Shown here: positions 1-8,526 of the stretch, one piece after another
Layout: each line of letters begins with the position of its first letter
Position numbering within the stretch: the first letter of the stretch is position 1
Virus record (IMG/VR): IMGVR_UViG_3300029911_000026
Coordinates: 1 to 64,000 of that record
Strand: one strand, 5' to 3'
Source: a virus
Length of the DNA: 64,000 bases
Notes under the pieces: generated by a model
The model's database searches: none
The model's input: the letters and a program-made list of their open reading frames with translations, nothing else
What the model was told of the DNA's origin: nothing
Made by a program: the position numbers and the translations under genes

Positions 1-350
1 GCTTCCGGGGGAGCGGGAGCCGCAGGAGTCGGGACTGCCGGAACTGCCGGAACTGCCGGGGTAGGCAGAACCGAGCCGGTGCCCTCCGCGGCGTTGACGG
101 ACGAAACCGCGTTGAGGATGGAGGCGGTAACGGCGCTGGCCGTAGCGGCATCCGCTTGCTCTGCCGGGTTGTCCGAAAGCAAGCCCTCGGCGATGCCGGT
201 CGCGGCGTGCAACGAATCCTGCGCGAGCTGCGTCTCACTGGCGCCCGATTGCGCCTCACCCTTGATTGCGAAGGCCTCTTCGATCGCCAGCGGTGCGGCT
301 TCGATCACCTTCTCCAGACCTGCCAAAAAGCTCTTGAGACTGAATGCCAT
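1..350 (-). CDS. Hypothetical protein, C-terminus cut by window edge
   Basis: The reading frame opens at an ATG at 350 with AGGAGA about 8 nt upstream and runs off the left end without a stop. The N-terminal part (MAFSLKSFLAGLEKVIEAAP) could form an amphipathic helix. The visible C-terminal part is low complexity, rich in Ala and Pro, with PAVPAVPAVP encoded by a short repeated GGAACTGCC-type sequence at about 35-60. I do not recognise a family. It is the last gene seen in the lysis/tail-end cluster. Confidence 0.6.
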   Translation of the reverse strand, partial: MAFSLKSFLAGLEKVIEAAPLAIEEAFAIKGEAQSGASETQLAQDSLHAATGIAEGLLSDNPAEQADAATASAVTASILNAVSSVNAAEGTGSVLPTPAVPAVPAVPTPAAPAPPE

Positions 351-400
351 TGTCCTGTTCTCCTGCGGGGGATGCCCGCCAATCTGTGGAGACTATACTT

Positions 401-415
401 TTCCGGATTCCGGAA
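401..415. repeat. Dispersed palindrome, copy 1 (intergenic)
   Basis: Exact TTCCGGATTCCGGAA between the stop of the gene ending at 433 and the start of the gene at 350. Confidence 0.95.
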
Positions 416-432
416 AGCAAGTGCAAAACAGG

Positions 433-1146
433 TCACAACGTGCAGGGCACCTTGAACCAGAGACATGCCGCCGTTCGCACCGACTCGTTACCGACCACCA
501 GGGCCTTCTTCCACCAGGGCTGCGGCGCCACAAACTTATCGGAATAGACCTTGACGTCCTTCGTGATGCCGGCGACGTTGCCGCTGATGAGCGCGAGGTT
601 ATGCTGGGCCTCGGCCGTCGCCGGGTCCTCGATCACCTTGTTGGCGGATGAGATGGTCGAGGCGAGCTGTTGGAGATCTTCGTTCGTATCGGAGAACAGT
701 TGGGCCTCTTGAGCGTCGAGCGTTCCGAGGTTGCGGTCCTCGTGATTGGCTGCGACCTCCACCTGTCCCATCGTGAGGCGAGCGGTATTCAGCGTCTTGG
801 CCACATCGGCCAGCGTACCGCATGGCCCGGGAACGCATGGATGGTTGACGATGGCGAAGGCTGCCTTTGCGGGTCCAGCGATGGAGCCCAGGTTCGCCGC
901 GGCGGAGCCAACCTGCTTCACTGAGCCTTTCACTGTGGGCATGAGGCCGTCGACGTCGGACTTGATGCCATCGACGTCGGCCTTCGATGCGTCGATGAGC
1001 TGGATGCTGTGGGCCGTGAGCTGGTCGGAGTTCTCGCGCTCCTGCAAGATGAGGAACACGATGCTGAATCCAATCACCATGAGCATGACCGAGGCCGTGA
1101 AGCATAGGACCGCTTTGCTGAACTCTTTCACGTCCTCAATTTTCAT
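433..1146 (-). CDS. Hypothetical protein with N-terminal membrane anchor
   Basis: 237 residues. A basic and acidic N-terminus is followed by one hydrophobic segment at about residues 13-34 (AVLCFTASVMLMVIGFSIVF), so the bulk of the protein is probably exposed on one face of the membrane. The rest is Ala-rich and likely helical, with regular Asp-Val-Asp-Gly and Ala-Asn-Leu stretches. It lies in the lysis-region cluster next to the endolysin and small membrane proteins. A spanin-like or envelope role is possible but is not shown by any motif. Confidence 0.6.
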   Translation of the reverse strand: MKIEDVKEFSKAVLCFTASVMLMVIGFSIVFLILQERENSDQLTAHSIQLIDASKADVDGIKSDVDGLMPTVKGSVKQVGSAAANLGSIAGPAKAAFAIVNHPCVPGPCGTLADVAKTLNTARLTMGQVEVAANHEDRNLGTLDAQEAQLFSDTNEDLQQLASTISSANKVIEDPATAEAQHNLALISGNVAGITKDVKVYSDKFVAPQPWWKKALVVGNESVRTAACLWFKVPCTL

Positions 1147-1152
1147 AGAGCC

Positions 1153-1404
1153 TCAAGCTGTCGTGGTGGGATTGTCCATCGTGATGTCGCCGGACCCGGT
1201 TGTAGCCGAGCGCATCCGGCTCGCGATCTGGTTGGTGAGCATGTTGATGCCGGCCCCAATGATGCCGGAGGATGCGGTCGTGAGCTCGGCCCAATGGAAG
1301 CGGCAGCCAACGCCAACCGAGGCGGCGCCGAAGATCACCATGAACACGCCGATGTATTGTGACCGGGTCGCCTGTTTCGTATCGGTCGTATCCGGAACTG
1401 TCAT
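1153..1404 (-). CDS. Small two-helix membrane protein, holin candidate
   Basis: 83 residues. Two hydrophobic stretches are visible: about residues 17-34 (YIGVFMVIFGAASVGVGC) and a weaker one at about 41-61. Size, topology and position two genes from the endolysin fit a class II holin, which would open the inner membrane for the lysin. There is no conserved holin motif, so this is inference from context. A SD-like sequence, GGGAAGGAATC, precedes the ATG. Confidence 0.5.
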   Translation of the reverse strand: MTVPDTTDTKQATRSQYIGVFMVIFGAASVGVGCRFHWAELTTASSGIIGAGINMLTNQIASRMRSATTGSGDITMDNPTTTA

Positions 1405-1742
1405 GATTCCTTCCCTCTGATAACCTTCGCACTGGCGATCAGGCCCATCAGTTGGAGCACGCCTAATACGCCGAGCGCGCCGGAGCCGATACCTTGAATT
1501 GTGCTTACTCGCTCATCCAATGCGTCGATGCGTGCGGCATTGTTCTCGATGGCCCTGTCGCGACGGTCGGCAGCCTCGCTGCTATAACCCTGACCTTGAC
1601 CTTGCAGAAATCCAGGCTGTGCGTTCGTCTGAGCGAATACGAATTGCCCACTACCCCCGCAGGAGTGCAGGATGAGCGCTCCGCTAAAGGCGGAGAATGC
1701 GTACAGTATCCGCAGCCCTCTCAACACTCGATCCATCCTCAT
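1401..1742 (-). CDS. Small protein with signal-like N-terminus and C-terminal hydrophobic segment
   Basis: 113 residues. The N-terminus has a basic start and hydrophobic stretch ending LHSC at about residues 25-28, which resembles a lipobox only loosely. A helical region (DRRDRAIENNAARIDALDERV) with coiled-coil character follows, then a hydrophobic segment near residues 84-105. It overlaps the next gene by 4 nt. It could be an outer spanin or an antiholin-like partner of the neighbouring membrane protein, but neither is proven. Confidence 0.5.
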   Translation of the reverse strand: MRMDRVLRGLRILYAFSAFSGALILHSCGGSGQFVFAQTNAQPGFLQGQGQGYSSEAADRRDRAIENNAARIDALDERVSTIQGIGSGALGVLGVLQLMGLIASAKVIRGKES

Positions 1743-1841
1743 CTTCGACTCACCCCACGGCTATGATGCCGATTTCCTACTAAGGCCATTTCTGGCTACG
1801 GGACAGGGGTCCGACCACTTCATTTTATGGGAGCACGCAAG

Positions 1842-2321
1842 CTAGCTGAATTGGTATTGCGCCCATACATTCGAGAGGCCGCCTGCAGCGAAGGCCTTGC
1901 GGTCGGCGGGAGTTGGCGAAACCGGAACGCCGGCGAGCTGGAAGTGCGGTTTATCCGTGATGCTCTTCCAGTCGCCACCCCAGACGAGCCCTTGCGCTTT
2001 GAGCGCGGCGACCATCGCGAGAAACTCTGGGTCAGATCCGTTCCAGTCCAGGGCGCCGGCATCGCCCGCGGTGAAGGGATAGCAGTCCACTGCCATGCCG
2101 AAGTTGTGATTCGAGTAGCCGCCGGGCGCATTGGTGACGATCGAGCCGGGTTCGCTGCGTCCCTGCTCATAGAGCGCTTCCTGCTCGGCATATGTGCGGA
2201 GCCCTTGAGCCACGCGGAAGCCGTTACCGGTCGAAGCAATCAGAGCATCGTTCGCCGCGCGAACCTTGGCCGCCAAGACGGGGTGAACCTGCGCTAGCTT
2301 CTCTTCACTTGGTGCGTCCAT
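1842..2321 (-). CDS. Endolysin, M15-type peptidase (VanY/CwlK-like)
   Basis: 159 residues. The motif SNHNFGMAVD at 70-79 matches the SxHxxGxAxD zinc-binding signature of M15 peptidases (H72 and D79), and KPHFQL near 124-129 supplies the third ligand H126. Family members cut peptide bonds in peptidoglycan (L-Ala-D-Glu or D-Ala-D-Ala). No signal peptide is visible, so a holin would be needed for release. A good SD (AAGGAG) lies upstream of the ATG at 2321. It sits next to small membrane proteins, the usual lysis arrangement. Confidence 0.88.
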   Translation of the reverse strand: MDAPSEEKLAQVHPVLAAKVRAANDALIASTGNGFRVAQGLRTYAEQEALYEQGRSEPGSIVTNAPGGYSNHNFGMAVDCYPFTAGDAGALDWNGSDPEFLAMVAALKAQGLVWGGDWKSITDKPHFQLAGVPVSPTPADRKAFAAGGLSNVWAQYQFS

Positions 2322-2379
2322 GGTGCTCTCCTTAGTTTGCCGTCAACTGATTGAAGTAGTCATAGAGCGCCCTTACTCG

Positions 2380-2562
2380 CTACCGGTTGGATGCCGTGTA
2401 GTAGGGATACGCCAGAGCTTTGTTGCACATCAGGTAGCTCTTCCCGTCTTCGGACACGCCGATGATGTCCTCGCGCAGGCCTTCGACAGGCTTCCATCTG
2501 CGTCCTTCGGCTGGTGCGCCGCTCCTGTGCCGTACTTCGTCGTCCATCGTTGCGCTTTGCAT
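2380..2562 (-). CDS. Small hypothetical protein
   Basis: 60 residues from the ATG at 2562, chosen because AAGGAG lies 6-7 nt upstream. An upstream in-frame start is possible but has no SD and would overlap the fibre gene. The sequence (GRRWKPVEGLREDIIGVSEDGKSYLMCNKALAYPYY) is globular-looking but not recognised. It sits between the large fibre gene and the endolysin, where a fibre accessory protein is often found. Confidence 0.6.
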   Translation of the reverse strand: MQSATMDDEVRHRSGAPAEGRRWKPVEGLREDIIGVSEDGKSYLMCNKALAYPYYTASNR

Positions 2563-2572
2563 GATGCTCTCC

Positions 2573-5500
2573 TTAGTTTGCAATGTAGCTCCCGCCACCC
2601 TGAATTGCGGCTCCGGTCAACTGCACATTATTAAGCGAGGCATTGATATTGTAGAGATTGAAGGTAGTCGCGCTATATCCCCCCACCACGGTTATGAAGG
2701 CGCTCACAGAGGTTCCGTTGTATGTCAGAAAACCTTTGATAGGAGAGGCCGGCCCGGAGCTTGTGGAAGTAGTCGGCAATCCACCAATTAAGGCGGTTGC
2801 ACCTGAAGCGGTGGTCGGATAAACAATTTGGAACGTGAAGGTGACCAACTTCCCGCATTTGACGTAGGCCCCAACCGCCGTGGAGAACGTTAGCGACGCG
2901 CCGGAAGAATCAATCGGCGTCCACGCAGCCTGTACATCGCAACCGCCATTGGCCGAGGGAAGTACGCCCGTCACCTGCGAAGTTAGGCTGACATTACCGA
3001 CGCTCCACGTTCCAGAAGCAACTTGAGCCACGCCCGTAGAGGCCGATGTATTCAGGCCCGTGCCGCCATATGTCGCGCCCACGGTGCCGGAGTTGATTTC
3101 GCTGCCAGCGATGCTCTTGCCTGTGATGGTCTGCGTCGCCGTAGTATCCACCAACGTAGAGGATGCCGTATTGGGGAAGGTGTAGGTATTGGCGGCAGGG
3201 AACGCCAGCGTTGGATTGAACGCGCCCGTGGTCGTCAGGTTCCCCGCGAGGGACAGTGTTCCCGTTCCGAAGGTCAAACTCGAACCGCTGCCATTTGTCG
3301 CCAGCAAGGTGCTGGTCGCGCTGGGCAGCGTGTAGGTGTAGGCTCCCGGCACAGTGAATTGCCATGAGAAAGCGCCGCTCGTGGTGAATGTGGAATTGTT
3401 CGCCAGCGTCAACGTCGCAGCCGTCGCGGGTGCGGTGATAGCCACCTTGTTGATGCTGGTCGCCGAAGCCGCTCCGAGTGTCGGCGTGACGAAGGTCATG
3501 CTCGTCCACGTTCCGGTCGGCGTGTAGGAACCGCCAAGCTCCAAGATTGTGTCCGCCGCATCACGCACCGTCTTTATGCGGTTCGTGCTGGTCAAGCCCG
3601 TGAAGGAGAGTAAGCCTGTCTGCCCGGAGATGGAGAGCGAAGCCGCGCTTCCAGTGGTGTTCTGATTTAGCGTCGGGAAGCTGGTCATGTTCGCCGCACT
3701 TAGGGCTGGAGAATTGGTCAACGTCGGCGCGAGAGCCGCTGCACCCGTACCGTGACTCGTGTATACCTGGTCGGTCGCGGCTGTATTGCCAGCAAGGAAG
3801 GCCGTCGCTCCCGCCGCCGTCTGGTATGGCACCGATCCCACCGCGCCGCCCGCAAGGTTGGTTGCCGTGGTCGCTGAAGCTGGGACGCAGGCGTGTGCAT
3901 TATCCGCCGTGCAGATGTAGCTCCCGTTGAGCTTCCCGAACGCCAGATTGCCAGCCGCGCCAGTCGCGCCAATCTCGTAGACCAACGTTCCGTCAGCCAG
4001 CTTCGCCCAGAACAGGTCGCCATAAACCCCATCGCTCACGCCCTGCTGTACGCCAATGCCCTTGTAGCTGGAGTTCAGTGGCGTCGCTGTACCCTCCCCG
4101 AAGGCATCCTCACAGAACCACAGATTCGGCGTTCCGAATCCCGCTACCCATTGACCAATGCAAGCTCCATATCCGGGCGCTCCGTCGAGTTGCAGCGTCG
4201 CGCGCCCGTTGATGCTCGTTCCCCCAAACGAGGCATTGTTCCACTGAATCATCGGAACCTTCGTCCCCGTCGTGTCGTACACGTTCAAGTCCTGCTCTGC
4301 GCTGTAGCCGCCAGAGGGAAACAGCGTTAGCGCAGGGATGTACACAATGCCATCGCTCCCGAACTTCACTACTTCAGCCTCGGTGATGCTTCCGTTCGGC
4401 GTGGTTGCAATATCGCAGTAGGTTCCTCCCGCGCTGTCCGTCATGTTCTGGTTGGCATAGCATCGGAAAGCGCCCAGCGGATTCGCAACCCATCCTGTCG
4501 CGCCATAGCCTCTCGCGTTGAACCCGCCCAGCTCATCTCCGCTCTGCGTCGCTGTCGGTGAGGCTCCCGTCCCTCGCGCCGTGCCTACAGTGAAGTAGCT
4601 GGACACCGAAGACCCGAATGATTCGTTGAATACTCTTGTCGGGCTTCCATTTGCATTGACGAACTGGGCAACCGTATTCGTCGGCGGCGTTGGTAGCGTT
4701 CCATAAGCCCCAGCACCACCAATCAGCTTGGTTATATTGGCCGTATCCAGCACAAACGCCCCGCTATGGTAGTAGCTCACGTACCCACTCGAAAAGGCAG
4801 GCTCGGCCACCGTTGCCACCGTGTCGTCTATAGGCGTACCACCCGCCGTTACGCCGCTATTTCTGACTACAAATCCAGTTCCTGAATTCTTGAAGAAAAT
4901 ATCCGAAGACCCAAGTCCCGCTGTCGAGCCATTGAGTAGAGTGAGACCGTCAAACGAAGAGTTTGAACTGCCACTGTCCACTAGAATCATCGGTGTTGTA
5001 TCTGGAGTAGACGAAGCTGCGCTAAAGTCTTTCTCAAAGTAGTCGTTGCTTGCGTTGACACCGTAAACCCCGCTGGCAATATGGATGAGCGGAACGTTGC
5101 AGCCATAAGTATTGAACGTAGAGTTTGTTATGGATATTGGGCCGTTATTGTCGCTCTGAATGTCGAGCGCGATGCCTTGTCCATTGCAGGCGGCGGGGGG
5201 ATAGGTCGTTGCGCTGCGCTGTGCATTTTGGATTCTATCCATCACGAATCCGCAGCAGACATTGTTTACTACAAAACCTTTGCCATTGAGGTTGTTACCT
5301 ACCAAGTTGTAGAACTTTGATTGGTCTAACAAGTTTTGGGCATGGAACAGCCCATTAGCTGTCGTTCCGCCGGAAAAGTTGTAAACTTGTAGACCGCCAA
5401 CAGATACATAGCTTCCTCCTCCCGCCGGAGAAGGGTCTGTCGTCACCGCCGCGTCGGATAGATTCGCGGAACTTCCAAGAACAATGTTGCAATCAACTCC

Positions 5501-6706
5501 GCCGCCCCCTGCCGAATTGCTCAGGTTTGTGATCGCGCTCCGATTGTTCACCTGAAACACAGATGTTCCAGTGAAGTTCGCTTGGATAGAACAAGCTTCA
5601 GGCAGCAGCGTCAGCACAAAGTAGCTTTCAGGCGAGGTGTTTGTGTACATCGTCTCACTCACCGTCACCGAGCCATTGATGCCAAAGTCAAACAGTTTGC
5701 GAGTGTCCGCGATGCCGCCTTTAGCCGCTACAACTGCTGCCACGCAAGCATTGTATTTGTAGGAAGCATCTGCGCCGGAAAACTGAGAACAGTCGAAACT
5801 CTTCAGTAGCGTGCATCCCGAACCCGTCGCTCCGTAAGAGCAAACGGGATTGCCGTTCAGAAGTAGCTGCCCTGTGCCGCTTGTTGTCACGCTGAAGTTC
5901 GTATTGATCGGCTGCGTAACAGTCTGCGAGCCTGTAGGTGCAAGCAGGACGGCTCCATCTGCCGCCACCGCTGCTGCCACAAACGCATCATTTGCCACCT
6001 TTGTTGTTGTGTCTCCGGGGGACTGCGTTGTGGCTGTCGTGCCGTTGGGTAGGGCGTTCGTACCTGCGAGAGCTGTCCCGTTGCTGGGATAGTAGGCAAG
6101 TTGATTGGCGTTCCCAAAAGCCGCCCCATTCGCAACCCAGGTGCAGTCCTCGCGGAGATACCGCGTCGTGCCGGCCGAGCTTCCCGGATCTGGAACGATG
6201 CCCGCCGAGTGAGCGCCTCCGGAAGCTCCGCAGGGCGTGAGATTAGCCGCCGGGACCTGGCTCGCGCTATTGAGGGGAGCAACCCCATTGGCCGCTGCGA
6301 CTGCCGATTGGAGCACAACCGCGGTGCAGAGGTAGGATGTTCCGTTGGATACCGGCGCGCAGCCGGATGCTCCTGGAGCCGGCAGCCCACCCACGCCCAA
6401 GTTGACCCATGTCGAATCCGTCCCGGGCGTGTGATTGATATTGTTCACCGCCGCGATGTAGGTCACCCCGCCATAGGTCACAAACTGGCCGAGCAGATAG
6501 TTCGTCGTCGAATTCCATGCGCCCTGGTAGGTGTTCTGGAGCGCGCCGATGGAACTGTCGATCGTGAGCATCCCCGTGTAGTACGACTGCGCCCAATTCA
6601 CGCTCCCAACCGGAGGCAGGGGGATGTGCAGGTTCGGCGTGTAGGTCGTCTGCGCCGAGGCGACGCCAGCGGCAAGCAAGAGGATGGCAGCGAGGCGTCG
6701 AATCAT
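2573..6706 (-). CDS. Large secreted-type tail fibre or tailspike-like protein
   Basis: 1377 residues from the ATG at 6706 (AGGAG 5 nt upstream). It begins with a clear Sec-type signal peptide (MIRRLAAILLLAAGVASA, then QT), which is unusual for a virion protein. The first 120 residues contain a WNSTTNYLLGQFVTYGGVTY segment typical of carbohydrate-binding modules on fibres. The central part (about 330-650) is rich in Asn, Gly, Ser and beta residues and looks like a right-handed beta-helix. The C-terminal third is Thr, Ala and Ser rich with repeated TLTNS and LTFG motifs. It is expected to bind the host surface. It starts 9 nt after another signal-peptide gene. Confidence 0.7.
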   Translation of the reverse strand: MIRRLAAILLLAAGVASAQTTYTPNLHIPLPPVGSVNWAQSYYTGMLTIDSSIGALQNTYQGAWNSTTNYLLGQFVTYGGVTYIAAVNNINHTPGTDSTWVNLGVGGLPAPGASGCAPVSNGTSYLCTAVVLQSAVAAANGVAPLNSASQVPAANLTPCGASGGAHSAGIVPDPGSSAGTTRYLREDCTWVANGAAFGNANQLAYYPSNGTALAGTNALPNGTTATTQSPGDTTTKVANDAFVAAAVAADGAVLLAPTGSQTVTQPINTNFSVTTSGTGQLLLNGNPVCSYGATGSGCTLLKSFDCSQFSGADASYKYNACVAAVVAAKGGIADTRKLFDFGINGSVTVSETMYTNTSPESYFVLTLLPEACSIQANFTGTSVFQVNNRSAITNLSNSAGGGGVDCNIVLGSSANLSDAAVTTDPSPAGGGSYVSVGGLQVYNFSGGTTANGLFHAQNLLDQSKFYNLVGNNLNGKGFVVNNVCCGFVMDRIQNAQRSATTYPPAACNGQGIALDIQSDNNGPISITNSTFNTYGCNVPLIHIASGVYGVNASNDYFEKDFSAASSTPDTTPMILVDSGSSNSSFDGLTLLNGSTAGLGSSDIFFKNSGTGFVVRNSGVTAGGTPIDDTVATVAEPAFSSGYVSYYHSGAFVLDTANITKLIGGAGAYGTLPTPPTNTVAQFVNANGSPTRVFNESFGSSVSSYFTVGTARGTGASPTATQSGDELGGFNARGYGATGWVANPLGAFRCYANQNMTDSAGGTYCDIATTPNGSITEAEVVKFGSDGIVYIPALTLFPSGGYSAEQDLNVYDTTGTKVPMIQWNNASFGGTSINGRATLQLDGAPGYGACIGQWVAGFGTPNLWFCEDAFGEGTATPLNSSYKGIGVQQGVSDGVYGDLFWAKLADGTLVYEIGATGAAGNLAFGKLNGSYICTADNAHACVPASATTATNLAGGAVGSVPYQTAAGATAFLAGNTAATDQVYTSHGTGAAALAPTLTNSPALSAANMTSFPTLNQNTTGSAASLSISGQTGLLSFTGLTSTNRIKTVRDAADTILELGGSYTPTGTWTSMTFVTPTLGAASATSINKVAITAPATAATLTLANNSTFTTSGAFSWQFTVPGAYTYTLPSATSTLLATNGSGSSLTFGTGTLSLAGNLTTTGAFNPTLAFPAANTYTFPNTASSTLVDTTATQTITGKSIAGSEINSGTVGATYGGTGLNTSASTGVAQVASGTWSVGNVSLTSQVTGVLPSANGGCDVQAAWTPIDSSGASLTFSTAVGAYVKCGKLVTFTFQIVYPTTASGATALIGGLPTTSTSSGPASPIKGFLTYNGTSVSAFITVVGGYSATTFNLYNINASLNNVQLTGAAIQGGGSYIAN

Positions 6707-6714
6707 CGTTACTC

Positions 6715-7236
6715 CTATTGGTCGACGCGGAGATTGTAGATGGCCGCGTTCCACCCTTGGGGGGTGTCCCAGTTGTTACAGAAATCCACCTGAACCGTGG
6801 ATCCGCTGACCGAATAAACGTAGGGGTCGATCATGCCGTTGCCGGAAATGGTATATCCCTGTGCGACGCTGATGCCCACGACCGCCCCAGCCGGAACCGA
6901 AGCCGACATCGTGACGGAATAGGTGACACAGCTCGAACCGGCGATGGGGGACTGAGCGGCAACGGTCAGTGTGCCGGTGATGGGAGTCACGTCGGCATAG
7001 ACCGAGCCGTTTCCGATGAGAGTGTGGTCGCTCGGCGCGGCAGAATTGACGGTGAGGGCCGTCGTATTCACCGCAGCGGGTGTGGTTTGCCCGATGGGCG
7101 TGCTGTCGATGAGCGACAGGAAGATATGGCGGTAGGTCTCCTTGACGTAATTGCTCTGTGCGCCAGCCAGCGCGCAGAACAGGAAGCCCAGAATTAGGGC
7201 GATCTGGCCGCGGCGAGAGTTCGAGGGACGGTTCAT
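6715..7236 (-). CDS. Exported beta-rich protein, fibre partner
   Basis: 173 residues from the ATG at 7236 (GGAG 7 nt upstream); an ATG two codons earlier lies too close to the SD. A signal peptide is visible (RRGQIALILGFLFCALAGA, then QS). The mature part is Thr, Ser and Val rich with two Cys and looks like a beta sandwich. It is followed closely by the large fibre-like gene that also has a signal peptide, so the two probably act together. Function unknown. Confidence 0.65.
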   Translation of the reverse strand: MNRPSNSRRGQIALILGFLFCALAGAQSNYVKETYRHIFLSLIDSTPIGQTTPAAVNTTALTVNSAAPSDHTLIGNGSVYADVTPITGTLTVAAQSPIAGSSCVTYSVTMSASVPAGAVVGISVAQGYTISGNGMIDPYVYSVSGSTVQVDFCNNWDTPQGWNAAIYNLRVDQ

Positions 7237-7249
7237 GATCATTCTCCGA

Positions 7250-7264
7250 TTCCGGAATCCGGAA
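7250..7264. repeat. Dispersed palindrome, copy 2 (intergenic)
   Basis: Exact TTCCGGAATCCGGAA filling most of the gap between the stop at 7267 and the next start at 7236. Confidence 0.95.
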
Positions 7265-7266
7265 AG

Positions 7267-7854
7267 TTATCCGACGTTGGGCCCGCCGGCGATGTGCGGT
7301 GCGCCCGTCGAGTCGACGTAAATCAGGTAAGTGGTGGTCTGGTTCGCGGCTGGGTCCGGCGTGGGCATCAGGCAGTTGGCGGGAGGGGTGAAGACTCGCC
7401 CGCCGGTTCCATCTTGCTTGAGCATGATCACCACGAAAGCGCCTTCGGCCAGGCTGAGGTTGGTGAAGCTCGCACTCGCGTTGTTCCCGGTGAGGGTCAG
7501 CTCGAAGCGGCGACCGAGAGAGAAGTCGAACACCAAGGCCGAGGCGTAGGTGACGGCGGTAACTGCTTCTGGAGCCTTGAGCGCCAGCGCTTGGATGCCC
7601 GTAGTCAGCAGCGCAATGAGTGTGGCGAGGTTCCCATCGTCAAAGACGTTGGCTCCGCCCAGCGCGACGGAAACCACGTTCGCCAGCGCCGCGGCCATGA
7701 TGGTTGCTTGACGCCAGGGCTTGTTCGCCTGTTGCGGGTAGGCCTCCCCTGTGGTGAAGCCGCCAGTCTGGTAGGCGGATCCGGCGTAGTCAGCCTGGTC
7801 GACGACGTTCGCACCACCGGCCGTTGCGAAGGGCAAAAATTCAATCGTCGCCAT
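7267..7854 (-). CDS. Tail fibre / baseplate distal protein
   Basis: 195 residues. The N-terminal segment (FATAGGANVVDQADYAGS and YPQQANKPWRQATIMAAALANVV) is the pattern seen at the start of phage tail-fibre and tail-collar proteins that dock to the baseplate, and the C-terminal half is beta rich with TYLIYVDSTGAPHIA. It follows the DUF2612-type gene, as fibres do in contractile-tailed phages. It has no signal peptide, unlike the two genes downstream. Confidence 0.65.
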   Translation of the reverse strand: MATIEFLPFATAGGANVVDQADYAGSAYQTGGFTTGEAYPQQANKPWRQATIMAAALANVVSVALGGANVFDDGNLATLIALLTTGIQALALKAPEAVTAVTYASALVFDFSLGRRFELTLTGNNASASFTNLSLAEGAFVVIMLKQDGTGGRVFTPPANCLMPTPDPAANQTTTYLIYVDSTGAPHIAGGPNVG

Positions 7855-7863
7855 TCAAATCTC

Positions 7864-8526
7864 CTAGGCAGGTTCAAGCCAGCAACCGGTGCCCCATCCT
7901 GCGATCAGAGAGTTCTGCACTCCCCATCCGAAAATCGGCTGTCCTGGTACGGACGGCGTGAAGTATCCGGCAATCCTAACACCGGCGGGTTTCAGGGTGA
8001 GCTGTCCGTTGACCAGCAGACCGCGCATCACGGCGGAGAGTGGTGGGCCGATGATGATGTAGCTCATCGACATATCCTGCCCGTCGCGAATGAGGATAGT
8101 GTACCCCGCTGGCCCAAACACAATCGAGAGGACCGCGTAGGCTCCGGGGATGCTTCCGTCCCAATGGTTCTTGGCGATCACCGCGCGGATGAGCGTGCGG
8201 AACAGTTCATCGGGGAGCAGGTAGAGTGTCGTGCCGCTGTCGTATGGCCCGAGCCAGATGCCTTGGCCCCATCCTTGGCCGGGCACGCCCCATGAGAAAA
8301 AAACGTTCGTGAGCGGAACCTGCAGTGCTCGGCTGGCGCCAACCCAGAGGGCGACCATGTCCTCTTGCTCACCAACCGCGAGATCCGGGTCGAAGAGGCT
8401 GGGCAGAGCGGCGTTCTGCGCTTGGATGTCGAGGAATGGCTGGGTGAGCGCGCCGACCCAGGCGAGCATCTTCGGCTTGCGGTGCTCCGACGTGATGAGC
8501 GATTGGTACTTCGTGAGGTCGGCCAT
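7864..8526 (-). CDS. DUF2612-type baseplate/tail protein
   Basis: 220 residues from the ATG at 8526, which overlaps the stop of the baseplate J gene (TGATG). The order (short N-terminal helix, acidic AVGEQEDMVALWVGASR, then WDGSIPGAYAVLSIVFGPAGYTILIRDG) matches the DUF2612 family found after baseplate J in myoviruses, where it probably links fibres to the baseplate. The C-terminus has repeated FGWG and GWGTG motifs. Confidence 0.75.
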   Translation of the reverse strand: MADLTKYQSLITSEHRKPKMLAWVGALTQPFLDIQAQNAALPSLFDPDLAVGEQEDMVALWVGASRALQVPLTNVFFSWGVPGQGWGQGIWLGPYDSGTTLYLLPDELFRTLIRAVIAKNHWDGSIPGAYAVLSIVFGPAGYTILIRDGQDMSMSYIIIGPPLSAVMRGLLVNGQLTLKPAGVRIAGYFTPSVPGQPIFGWGVQNSLIAGWGTGCWLEPA

